A DNA stretch of 39,781 bases from Granulicella sp. (GTDB taxonomy: Bacteria > Acidobacteriota > Terriglobia > Terriglobales > Acidobacteriaceae): the NCBI GenBank assembly GCA_003133205.1, contig PKWK01000209.1, forward strand, positions 1 to 39,781, read 5' to 3'. The stretch's first letter is position 1, and the number at the start of each line of letters is the position of its first letter. Below the pieces are notes generated by a model. That model was not told the origin of the DNA. It saw only the letters and a program-made list of their open reading frames with translations, and ran no database searches. The position numbers and the translations under genes were made by a program. Shown here in pieces: positions 1 through 8,780 of this stretch.

Positions 1-13
1 TACAACTGTAGTA

Positions 14-3000
14 CTAGAAGCCCGGGCCGGTTACGTTGTACTGGACCGTAATGGTGTGGGTTGGACTGTGCGGCCCTGCCACGGTGATGGTGACGTTCGA
101 GGTGCCGACCGGCGTTGTGTACTTCACACCGTTGATCGAGCTGCTGCAGCCCGACAGTGTGATCGACGCGCCGGCTAGAAGGAAGATCAGCGACAGGTAT
201 AAAGCAGGCCTGCCGTGACGCCGCTTGCGGGCGCCGGCCAGGCCACCAAGCCCGATCAGCATGAACGGCCATCCGATCGCCAGCACGGTGGAGGTCGATT
301 TGCTGCCGGGCTGTCGTGTGTTGGCTGCCGAGGGAACGGGCGCGACGTCGGACCAGATGGTGACCGTCACTGGAATGGGTTGCTGCCAGTAGGTCTGAAG
401 GTTGGTTACGGCCGCGACGGCGAGTGTGCTGGGCGGGCCAAACGTGCAGGTGGCGTACTGTGGCAGTCCTGAGCAGGTGAATGTGAGCGTGTCCGCGACG
501 GTGTTGGTCGGGGTGACGTAGAGCGTCGTTTGGGTCGTCGAACCACTTGCTATTCCGACGGAGTTGCTGCTCAGAGTCAGTTGGAAGTCCTGGGGATCGG
601 CGTTCACGGTGAAGCTTTTCGATGCGGAGGTTGAGGTGGTGAAGTTGCCGTCTCCGCTGTACGCGCTGGTTACGCTGTAGCTGCCGACCGCGAGTGTGGA
701 ACTGATAAATGTTGCCACTCCGCTCGAGTTCAGCGAACTGGTACCGAGCAGGGCGGTTCCGTTGTAGAAGCTGACGGTGCCGGTAGGAATTCCGGTGGTT
801 GAGGATGCAACCGTAGCCGTAACGGTTTCGGCCGAGAACTGCAGCAGCGTTGCGGGCGATGAGTTTATGCCAGTCGTCGTGTTTGCCTTGGTGACGGTGA
901 TGGTCAGCGGAGTGGCGTTGTTATTCGATGCGGCGTAGTTGAAGTCGCCACTGTAGATCACGGTAATCGTGTGCGCGCCCACGCTTTGAGCGCTGATCGG
1001 CACCGAGGCAGTTGCCACGCCGTTGGCGTAGACAATCGGCACCGGCACTCCAGCCACGCCATCGATTTTGAAGGTGATGGTGCCGGTGATGGCGGAAGTC
1101 GTGGAAGCAGGTGTAACTGTTGCCGACACCGTGAGTCCCAGCCCATATTGTGGATTCCCGCTGGCTGGAACTGTCTGGGCGGCGACGATGGACGTCGCAA
1201 TCAGGAATTTGCCCGTTCCGGAGAGAACGATCGCGGGCGACGGTGCGTTTGCGGCATTGCTGTTCAGAGTGTAGGTTGCTGTCTCCCCGACGGCGACGGT
1301 GGGGCTAAACTTGCCCGTCATCGAGCAACTGATTCCTACCGCGTAGGTGCCGCTGCTGCATCCCTGGCTGGTTGGGAGAGTCAGGGTCAGATCGGCTGTG
1401 CTGCCCGAACTTGTGAAGGCCGGGGAAGAGAACGTAGCCGCCGCGGTTCCGGTGCTGGTGATGGTAAATGCCTGCGTATCGCTGCTCGCGCCGACGTTCA
1501 CGGTGCCAAAGTTGAAGTCGACATTGGAGCGCTGTACCTGCAAGAGCCGGCTGTTGGACGAGTCGGCCACAGTCAGCTTACCCTGCGCCGAGACGGCAAC
1601 ACCGCGGGGTGAATTGAGGAGCACATTGGTTGCAGGTCCGGGGACAGCACCCGTGCCGGAGCTGCCTAGTATTCCAGCCAGCGTGCTGATGATGCCGGAC
1701 GCCGGGTTCACAATCCGCAGGCCGTGGTTGCCCGCATCGGCGATGAAGACGTCTCCTGCAGCGTCAACCGCAACGCCCTGTGGCGCGCTGAGCTGCGCCA
1801 GGGTTGCGGTGTTGCCATCGCCGCCGAAACCTGCCTGTCCGTTTCCTGCTACAGCCGTCACGATGCCCGAAAGGGGAGAGATTTTGCGGACCAGGTTGTT
1901 TCCTGTATCGGAGATAAACAGGTTGCCAGAGGCATCGACGGTGAGGCCGGCGGGCGAAGAGAGCGCTGCCTGCGTTGCTTTGCACCCATCGCCGTAGGTG
2001 TCGGTCGCACTGGAGCAGACCGTCCCGCCGGCGTAGAGGTAGCTGTATCCATTGGGAGCGATTTGCCGAATCCGGTTGTGTCCAGTGTCCGAGATGTAGA
2101 TATTTCTGCTGGAGTCTGTGGTTACGCCGGCCGGCGCGGAGAAGATGGTCTGCGCTGCCGGACAACTGTCACCGTAGGCGTCGGACGCGAGGGTGCAGAC
2201 GGTGCTGGCTCCTCCGGCGAAGGTGGTGATGCGTTGGGATACGCGATCCACGCGCCGAACGACATTGTTTCCGGTGTCGGCGATGTAGACGTTGCCAGCG
2301 GAATCGAGAGCCACACCTTTCGGGCTGTTCAGTTTTGCGGAGAGGGCGGGGCCATTGTCGCCGCTATAGCCGGAGCCGTTTCCGCCCGCGATGGTGCTGC
2401 CAGCTGCACCGCTTGCAGGAAAGAAAAGAATCTTGTTATTGCCGCTGTCCGCGACGTAGATGTTGCCTCCACCATCTATTGCAACCTGCTGTGCGCTGGT
2501 GCTCAGCGTACTGCTGACCAGCGATGTGGAGCCAGGATCGACGCTGACGGTGGCGACGGTTCCAGTTCCGCCCAGGCCGATGCTCCCGCCGGTTGTGGTG
2601 CCTGTGACCAGCAGAGTCGATGCATCAGCACCAGGCGTGGTGGGCTGGAAGGTAACGTTGATCAGGCAATCGACCGTGGTGTCGCCATTGGAGGTGCAAC
2701 TGGGCGAGCCGCTCTGCGAGAAGTCCGGATTGCCGTTGGGGAAGGTGATAGCCGGAGTTGTGGTCTCACCCGCGCCCAGGTGAACCGAGATCGTTTTGGT
2801 GGCCGGCGTCGTGGATGTGGCTGCTGCGAACAGCGTGTTGATGGAGATCTTGCGAATGCGCGCATCGGCCGGGTCGGTCAGGTAAAGATTGTCCTGAGCA
2901 TCTATGGCCATTCCCATGCCATTGCCGCCGTTGGCAAAGACCGCCTGGGTCGCGGGGCAGCCGTCGCCGATGTTGTCCGAAGCGCCGCTGCAGGTGCCGG

Positions 3001-4390
3001 TGACCGGCGTAGTGGGATTCGCCGTGTAGGTTGTGCCGTAGATTCCTGCGATGGCGCGAATGTACCCGGTTGAAACATCTTCGAACCAGATCACGTTGGA
3101 CGTGTTGTCGATGGCAAACAGATCGCCGCGCGAGTCCATGGCAATCTTCCGCAGGCCGCCGAGAGTAAGGCTGTTTGCGGGAACGGATGTCCCTGGAGTG
3201 TACGTCGTGCCGGTGCCACCGCCCATGATGGTGTAGATGTAGCCAACTACCGGAGTGGTGACGGTGGGGTTCTCCAGCGTGATCAGTTTCGACATGGTCG
3301 CGCCGCCAACATAGATGACGCGAATGCGGTTGTTGCCGCCGTCCGCGATGATTATGTTTCCATTGCTGTCGACGATGTTGTCTTCCGTGATCGTCAGTAA
3401 AGCCGCGGATGCGAGGCCGCCATCGCCGCTGTAGCCGCTGCCGGCTCCGGCTGTCTTCGCCGCGTTGCCGGCGATGGTATAGATGTAGCCCACCTGCGCG
3501 GTCAGGCCCGTTTCCAGATTGATCAGATTGGCGAGTGTCGTGCCGCCCTGGTACACCACGCGGATCGCATTGTCGCCGGTATCGTTGATGTAGACGTTGC
3601 CGAACGAGTCTGCGGATACGCCGCGGGGCTGGTATAACTCTGCGCCGCCGGTGGGACTAAGCTGCGAAACCCCATTGACAACCGTGTAGTTGGTGGCGGT
3701 GCCGTTGTCGCCCGTATACCCCTCCGTGCCGGAGCAACTGGTGTACTTCGATCCTGTGCAGGTGATATACCCCGCAACGATGGACATCACGCCGGTCGAG
3801 GCGGTGATCTTCTGGACGATGTAGTTGCCGTAACCGGCAATGTAGATGTCTCCATTTGGTGCGACAAATACGCCGCGCGGTTTGTTGAAGTTGCCGGTGT
3901 ATCCGCCGCTCAGGTTGGCTACGCCGTCACTGGCGATGCAACCGTCGCCGTACTTGTCCACCGGCGTTCCTCCGCCGAGCGTGCAGGCTGCCGCTGAGTT
4001 CAGGCTGCCAGCGACGACCGTCACCAGGCCCGTTTTGGGATTGATCTTGCGGATCATGCTGGCGCCCGTATCGGCGATGATGATGTTGCCCTGCGGGTCC
4101 ACCCCCACTGCGCGCGTATCTCCACCACTTGCAATTGCGCTGGTTGCGCCGAAGCTAGCCTGAGTGGCGGGACAGCCATTGCCAATCTTGTCGGCTCCGG
4201 TTGTGGTGCAAACAGTTGCGGTTCCACCGCCGACTGTGGTGATGGTGTAGGGCAGCACCAATGGGGCTGATTGTGCCATCAGTCGAGGCGCCGCCAACCC
4301 TGTCATCACCGCGAAAACAGCTACGGCTTGCAACCTTACCAACCCGATTGTTTGGGAACCCTGACGCATCGATCGACCCCGCAATTTCAT
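14..4390 (-). CDS. Secreted multi-domain NHL-repeat / Ig-like protein with C-terminal membrane/lipobox tail
   Basis: A very large exported protein of about 1,460 residues. The start at 4390 is followed by a basic n-region, a hydrophobic core and an Ala-rich cleavage site (RLMAQ); the frame is open to 4483, so a longer start is possible. The N-terminal two thirds are NHL-type six-bladed propeller repeats (recurring units such as GVAVDAAGDVFIADAGNH and YSGDGG) separated by Cys-containing YGDGC units. Then comes a choice-of-anchor/HYDIN-like segment (FGTVNVGASSDTQAF) and two bacterial Ig-like repeats ending in IYSGDFNYA and AYSGDGNF. The C-terminus has a hydrophobic segment, a basic cluster (ARKRRHGR), a second hydrophobic segment and LSGCSSS, then about 40 residues of beta-type sequence. 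Such proteins are abundant in Acidobacteriota and their function is not established; cell-surface binding or scaffolding is an inference. It is transcribed divergently from the TonB receptor. Confidence 0.85.
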   Translation of the reverse strand: MKLRGRSMRQGSQTIGLVRLQAVAVFAVMTGLAAPRLMAQSAPLVLPYTITTVGGGTATVCTTTGADKIGNGCPATQASFGATSAIASGGDTRAVGVDPQGNIIIADTGASMIRKINPKTGLVTVVAGSLNSAAACTLGGGTPVDKYGDGCIASDGVANLSGGYTGNFNKPRGVFVAPNGDIYIAGYGNYIVQKITASTGVMSIVAGYITCTGSKYTSCSGTEGYTGDNGTATNYTVVNGVSQLSPTGGAELYQPRGVSADSFGNVYINDTGDNAIRVVYQGGTTLANLINLETGLTAQVGYIYTIAGNAAKTAGAGSGYSGDGGLASAALLTITEDNIVDSNGNIIIADGGNNRIRVIYVGGATMSKLITLENPTVTTPVVGYIYTIMGGGTGTTYTPGTSVPANSLTLGGLRKIAMDSRGDLFAIDNTSNVIWFEDVSTGYIRAIAGIYGTTYTANPTTPVTGTCSGASDNIGDGCPATQAVFANGGNGMGMAIDAQDNLYLTDPADARIRKISINTLFAAATSTTPATKTISVHLGAGETTTPAITFPNGNPDFSQSGSPSCTSNGDTTVDCLINVTFQPTTPGADASTLLVTGTTTGGSIGLGGTGTVATVSVDPGSTSLVSSTLSTSAQQVAIDGGGNIYVADSGNNKILFFPASGAAGSTIAGGNGSGYSGDNGPALSAKLNSPKGVALDSAGNVYIADTGNNVVRRVDRVSQRITTFAGGASTVCTLASDAYGDSCPAAQTIFSAPAGVTTDSSRNIYISDTGHNRIRQIAPNGYSYLYAGGTVCSSATDTYGDGCKATQAALSSPAGLTVDASGNLFISDTGNNLVRKISPLSGIVTAVAGNGQAGFGGDGNTATLAQLSAPQGVAVDAAGDVFIADAGNHGLRIVNPASGIISTLAGILGSSGTGAVPGPATNVLLNSPRGVAVSAQGKLTVADSSNSRLLQVQRSNVDFNFGTVNVGASSDTQAFTITSTGTAAATFSSPAFTSSGSTADLTLTLPTSQGCSSGTYAVGISCSMTGKFSPTVAVGETATYTLNSNAANAPSPAIVLSGTGKFLIATSIVAAQTVPASGNPQYGLGLTVSATVTPASTTSAITGTITFKIDGVAGVPVPIVYANGVATASVPISAQSVGAHTITVIYSGDFNYAASNNNATPLTITVTKANTTTGINSSPATLLQFSAETVTATVASSTTGIPTGTVSFYNGTALLGTSSLNSSGVATFISSTLAVGSYSVTSAYSGDGNFTTSTSASKSFTVNADPQDFQLTLSSNSVGIASGSTTQTTLYVTPTNTVADTLTFTCSGLPQYATCTFGPPSTLAVAAVTNLQTYWQQPIPVTVTIWSDVAPVPSAANTRQPGSKSTSTVLAIGWPFMLIGLGGLAGARKRRHGRPALYLSLIFLLAGASITLSGCSSSINGVKYTTPVGTSNVTITVAGPHSPTHTITVQYNVTGPGF

Positions 4391-4509
4391 CCACGCCCTG
4401 CTTTTTTCTGGTTTTTCTATCTGAAACTTAGACCGCATTTCCGGTCCGACATGCGGTCTACGGCGAACAGGAAGGGAATCCATGGTTCCGATCGCGCAGA
4501 AAACAATGA

Positions 4510-4538
4510 CGAATATGGTCTGACCACTATAGCGTCAA
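4510..4538 (-). promoter_or_regulatory. Candidate sigma70 promoter for the NHL/Ig gene
   Basis: On the minus strand TTGACG (4538-4533) and TATTCG (4515-4510) are separated by 17 bp, upstream of the large minus-strand gene. The match is by eye only. Confidence 0.35.
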
Positions 4539-4844
4539 AATTATAACTGGACTAGACAAGTCGGACCGCAGAGAATTTAACTATCCCACCGAGATGATTG
4601 TCAATGGTCTTCATCACAACACCGAGTTGGGACTGTTTGCTGTGATGGGCGTCACTGCATTTATTCGCCGCCGGACTCTAGTTTCATCTCTATTCGATTG
4701 CCGTATGAAGAGTTGCATTCAGTGTCCCAAAACGGGAACTGGCCAAGCTTTGCGATTGGGTTGCACGAGGATGAGGAATACTGTTGTGCGGTACACTTCG
4801 TTGCGTACGCGGCGCGGGTCTCGTGGGACAGATGGCGAATCTGC

Positions 4845-4874
4845 TTGACAGCCGCATTCACGAGTCCTCATACT
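4845..4874 (+). promoter_or_regulatory. Candidate sigma70 promoter for the TonB receptor
   Basis: TTGACA at 4845-4850 and CATACT at 4869-4874 are separated by 18 bp, which would place transcription start about 50 bp before the chosen ATG. The same TTGACA-N18 layout is seen at 21382 and 24623. Confidence 0.45.
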
Positions 4875-4929
4875 GTCGAGCGACTAGCCTGGTCAGACCA
4901 ATACCTTTCTGAAACCGTTGGGGATGTGC

Positions 4930-7900
4930 ATGAGCAAGATTTTTCGTGAAGAACAGACCAGGGCAACCTGTCCGGTCCGGCGCAATAAGAGTGGACCTTG
5001 GTTGTGGTTGTTCTCGGTACTCGTCTTCTGTCTGGCTGGCGGGATCGCGCAGGCGCAGAATGTCGGCAGCGTCTTCGGCACGGTGGTGGACGCCACCGGT
5101 GCCCTGATTCCCGCTGCGAAGGTGACGCTTGCGGAGCCGGAGCATGGGTTCACACGTGTGGTGACCACAAATTCCACCGGCGCCTATTTGTTTCCGGACG
5201 TTCCGATCGGCACCTACACGCTCACGGTAGAAGCGCCGAAGTTCAAGACCTCCATTGACGACGGGATTATCGTCGACGCGAATCAGAACGTGAAGATGGA
5301 CATCAAGTTGTTCGTCGGCTCGGCGGACTCGAGCGTGACCGTCACCACTGAGGGATCGACTGTGGACGCGCGCTCGGCGACGCTGGGCACGATGATCGAT
5401 AACAGGCTGGTGGAGGAGTTGCCGATTAACGGCGAGAATGTGGTTGCGCTCGCGGCCCTGCTGCCCGGTGTGACCAACGTGAATGCGCCGACCACGGAGA
5501 CCAACGAGCGCGGCGGACCGACCTACACGGTCTCGGGATCGCGCAATACGCAGAACCTGATGCTGTTCGACGGACTGATGTGGAACAACCTGTTCTACAA
5601 CACGGGCATCTCGTATCCGCCGCACCCGGCGCTGCAGGAGATCAGCGTCCTGCTGAACAATTACACGGCGCAGTACGGCAGGAATTCCGGCAGCATCTTC
5701 AACGTGATCACAAAGACCGGCACGAACTCGTTTCACGGTTCGGTGTGGGATTACTTCCACAACACCAACCTCGATGCGGCGGATTACTTCGTCAAGCAAG
5801 TCATCTCCCATTCCGAAGAAGACCGGCAGAACCAGGTTGGACTTACCATTGGCGGTCCGATCAAGAAGGACAAGGCGTTCTTCTTCTTTGCGGTGCAGGA
5901 CCTGTTCGCCCACAAGCAGGCAGTCGGCGCGATCCAGCCTTTCAACGACAACATGCTCGGCTATGAGAACGATGGTGTGACGCCGTACCCGTGCGCGAAT
6001 CCGGGGCCGTTTCCCGGCAAGACGTGCGCCGACTTCAATGCGTACATGTACAGTTCGATTAACACCGCTCTGAAGGCCAGCAACTCCTCGATTCCCAAGA
6101 TCACCAATCCGCTGCAGGCAACCGCGGGCAGCATTGCCCAGGACAACATCAACAATGCGTGGCTGCAGGCTGGGCATACTGGCATGTCGCCTTGCGTCGC
6201 GGACCTGAATCAGGCGCAGGCATGGGAGGGTAACAACTACCTTTCCAGTCCACCGGCCGGAAACAACAGTCTCAACCTTTATCCGTCCGCCACGGGTATG
6301 CCGTTTGATCAGATCCCGACCGAGTGCTTCAACCCGGTGATGCTTGGGATCATTCAGAAGTACGTTCCGACGGGCATTCAAACCGGTACGGCGGCGTCAG
6401 GCGGCCCGCTGTTCTCTGCCACGCAGCTTGCGCCGCTGCCGCAGCAGGACCTCAACCTGCTGGCTCGTGTGGACATTAACCTGACGAAGAGCCATACCAT
6501 CGACGCGCGCTACGACATGATCAGCGCCAATGACCACACGGCGCCGGGCGTAAACAGTTCGAACGTCGGTGTGCCGACCTACGAAGTCCTGTACAACCAG
6601 GCTTTCAGCAAGTTCGGCAACATCGGTGACACCTGGTTGATTACGCCGAATCTCGACAATATTCTGCGACTCGGATACAAGCGGTACGAGAACGTTCGTA
6701 CGCCCCAGGACCACCACACGCTGGCGGATTTTGGTGGGAACTTCGACATGAACAACCCCATCAAGGCAATGCCGGCCATCAACTTCAACTTATTCTCACT
6801 GGGTTCCACCAGCCAGGGATACGCCGACGTCATCAACGAGAACATTGAGTTGAAGGATGAGGTCTCCTGGACGCACGGTAATCACAACGTGTCGTTCGGC
6901 GTGGACTATCTTCGGCTGCAGTACCTGAACAAGAATATGTATCCCGGCAGCATCGGGTTCAGCAGCACGTTCACTTCTGTACCGCTTGCGGATGCGTTAT
7001 TCGGTGTTACGGACAAGATGACCGCACAGAGCGAACTGATCCAGGGTGGGATTCAGAACGATGTGTTTTCCTTTGTCCAGGACAACTGGCGGGTGATCCC
7101 CAAGCTGACCTTGAATCTTGGCCTGCGTTACGAACTGCCCTTCCAGTGGTATCAGCCAAAAGGGTTTTCCGAGACCTTCCGTCCCGGCTTCCAATCCACG
7201 AAGTTTCCTGGAGCTCCTGGTGGTCTGGCTTTTGTGGGCGATCCCGGCGTCCTCAAATCGCTTGTGCCGACCGACTTCAACGGCATTGCGCCGCGCGTCG
7301 GATTTGCCTATGACATCTTCGGAGACAGCAAGATCGTCTTTCGTGGCGGATTTGGTATGTTCTTCGACGCCATCAACGCCGATGTGGTCGGCGAGGGCGA
7401 GCCGTTTCTTTACCAATTCACGGCCAATACCCCGGATGGCGGCTTCTCGGTTCCACTCTGCCAGACATTTCCCTGTGCCGGTCCGGGATCTGCGGGAAAT
7501 ATAGCGACCGTTCCGAACGGATATAACCCAAGCAATCCGCAGTTTGCGCCGCCGTATACGGCCTTCTTTCCGGACGCCAACTTCCGCACGCCGTATGTGA
7601 TGGCTGTGAATCTGGGGTTCGAAGTGCAGGTTGGACACGGCGGAGTTCTGGACATCAACTATGTGGGCAAATTCGGGCGCAAGCTTACGGTTCCGGTCGA
7701 TCTGAATCCGGCCATCTACGATTGCAGCGGCCCGTACTTCCAGGCGAATCCGGCGGTGTACTGCAATAACGCCACCAACACCGGTGGTTCGTACTTGCAG
7801 CGAGTCCGGTATCAGACCTTCAACTATGGCGGCCAGGGGTTGGATGATTTCATGAGCATCGGAGGGTCGAGCTACAACGGCCTGCAACTCCAATATCGCA

Positions 7901-8670
7901 AGCGTGCGAGCCATGGCCTTGCCATGCTTGCCACCTACACCTACTCCCGTTCGCTCGACATCGATACCAACGGACAGACTGTCACTAACGTCATTCCGAA
8001 TGTGTTCAACGTCAAGACAGAATGGGGACCGTCGGACACCAATGCGACTCACATCCTGAACATGGGCTGGTCCTGGAACCTTCCCAAGTTCAACCATGGG
8101 GACGCGCTGGTGAAGGACGTGGTGAACGGATGGATATTCTCCGGTATCTACCAGGCTCGGACCGGTTATCCGGTCAATCTGACGATCAACAGTGACGCGG
8201 CGTTGACCAACGAACCGCGTCAGCGTCCGGTCATCGTTGCCGGACAGGACCCGGTCTTCCACTACACGCGGTATCGCTCAGCCAAGATTCAGGAGTACTA
8301 CAACATCAATGCCTTTGCGTACCCCACCGAGGGGAGCTACAGCCCGGTGCGGCGCAACTCATACAAGGGACCTGCATTCATCCTGCCTACCTTTGGCGTA
8401 GGACGTCAGTTCCCAACGCCGGCGCTTCGCGAAGGGTCTAAGGTGCTCTTTCGCGCGGAAGCGTTCAATGTCTTCAACACTGTCAATCTCGCCGCGCCCC
8501 AGACCAACTTCAGTTGCGCAAGCCAATCCAAGAACCTGGTTGGCCAGGCGATTACGTCCTGTGCGAGCATTACCAGTACCTTTGACCAGATCATTTCGGA
8601 CGTGAGCACGAACAGCACGTATCTGTCGGGTGGGCGGGTCATGCAGCTTTCCCTAACCTTGTCTTACTAG
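4930..8670 (+). CDS. TonB-dependent receptor, Oar-like, with N-terminal carboxypeptidase-regulatory domain
   Basis: An outer-membrane beta-barrel of about 1,246 residues, predicted to import oligosaccharides or other ligands with energy from TonB. ATG 4930 is chosen because GGGGA lies five bases upstream; TTG 4918 and ATG 4924 are in frame. After the signal peptide (LFSVLVFCLAGGIAQAQ) comes a carboxypeptidase-regulatory-like beta-sandwich (VFGTVVDATGALIPAAKVTL through ADANQNVKMDIKL-type sequence), then the plug domain (LVEELPINGENVVALAALLP, GSRNTQNLMLFDG, YTAQYGRNSGS, VITKTGTNSFHG) and a long barrel with alternating aromatic strands. It ends in a terminal strand with a final Tyr (LSLTLSY), typical of BAM-inserted proteins. 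The next gene, about 110 bp downstream on the same strand, encodes a GH28-type lipoprotein, so a role in pectin oligosaccharide uptake is inferred. Confidence 0.92.
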   Translation: MSKIFREEQTRATCPVRRNKSGPWLWLFSVLVFCLAGGIAQAQNVGSVFGTVVDATGALIPAAKVTLAEPEHGFTRVVTTNSTGAYLFPDVPIGTYTLTVEAPKFKTSIDDGIIVDANQNVKMDIKLFVGSADSSVTVTTEGSTVDARSATLGTMIDNRLVEELPINGENVVALAALLPGVTNVNAPTTETNERGGPTYTVSGSRNTQNLMLFDGLMWNNLFYNTGISYPPHPALQEISVLLNNYTAQYGRNSGSIFNVITKTGTNSFHGSVWDYFHNTNLDAADYFVKQVISHSEEDRQNQVGLTIGGPIKKDKAFFFFAVQDLFAHKQAVGAIQPFNDNMLGYENDGVTPYPCANPGPFPGKTCADFNAYMYSSINTALKASNSSIPKITNPLQATAGSIAQDNINNAWLQAGHTGMSPCVADLNQAQAWEGNNYLSSPPAGNNSLNLYPSATGMPFDQIPTECFNPVMLGIIQKYVPTGIQTGTAASGGPLFSATQLAPLPQQDLNLLARVDINLTKSHTIDARYDMISANDHTAPGVNSSNVGVPTYEVLYNQAFSKFGNIGDTWLITPNLDNILRLGYKRYENVRTPQDHHTLADFGGNFDMNNPIKAMPAINFNLFSLGSTSQGYADVINENIELKDEVSWTHGNHNVSFGVDYLRLQYLNKNMYPGSIGFSSTFTSVPLADALFGVTDKMTAQSELIQGGIQNDVFSFVQDNWRVIPKLTLNLGLRYELPFQWYQPKGFSETFRPGFQSTKFPGAPGGLAFVGDPGVLKSLVPTDFNGIAPRVGFAYDIFGDSKIVFRGGFGMFFDAINADVVGEGEPFLYQFTANTPDGGFSVPLCQTFPCAGPGSAGNIATVPNGYNPSNPQFAPPYTAFFPDANFRTPYVMAVNLGFEVQVGHGGVLDINYVGKFGRKLTVPVDLNPAIYDCSGPYFQANPAVYCNNATNTGGSYLQRVRYQTFNYGGQGLDDFMSIGGSSYNGLQLQYRKRASHGLAMLATYTYSRSLDIDTNGQTVTNVIPNVFNVKTEWGPSDTNATHILNMGWSWNLPKFNHGDALVKDVVNGWIFSGIYQARTGYPVNLTINSDAALTNEPRQRPVIVAGQDPVFHYTRYRSAKIQEYYNINAFAYPTEGSYSPVRRNSYKGPAFILPTFGVGRQFPTPALREGSKVLFRAEAFNVFNTVNLAAPQTNFSCASQSKNLVGQAITSCASITSTFDQIISDVSTNSTYLSGGRVMQLSLTLSY

Positions 8671-8780
8671 TTGGGCGTCTCATCGCCCATTCCTGGTCAT
8701 GCCGCTAAGTAAGAAGGAATGAGAGTCATCATTCCCCAAAGCAATTGCAGTTATTCGATTCCGACGTCAGGACAGTCCGC

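Larger units (their letters stand above)
4484..4929. other. Divergent intergenic region
   Basis: About 440 bp between the minus-strand NHL/Ig gene and the plus-strand TonB receptor. It holds one candidate promoter for each direction. Short reading frames here have no ribosome-binding site, no recognisable motif and run on both strands, so I see no gene in it. Confidence 0.6.

Noticed and set aside
971..3073. Several long open frames on the plus strand inside the large NHL/Ig gene, one of about 450 codons
   Set aside because: They are antisense to repetitive, GC-rich coding DNA, are Arg/Gly-rich and show no family motif or ribosome-binding site.
4858..8262. Long minus-strand frames opposite the TonB receptor (about 420-507 codons)
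   Set aside because: The receptor has convincing domains throughout; the opposite frames are Arg/Val-rich shadows without motifs.
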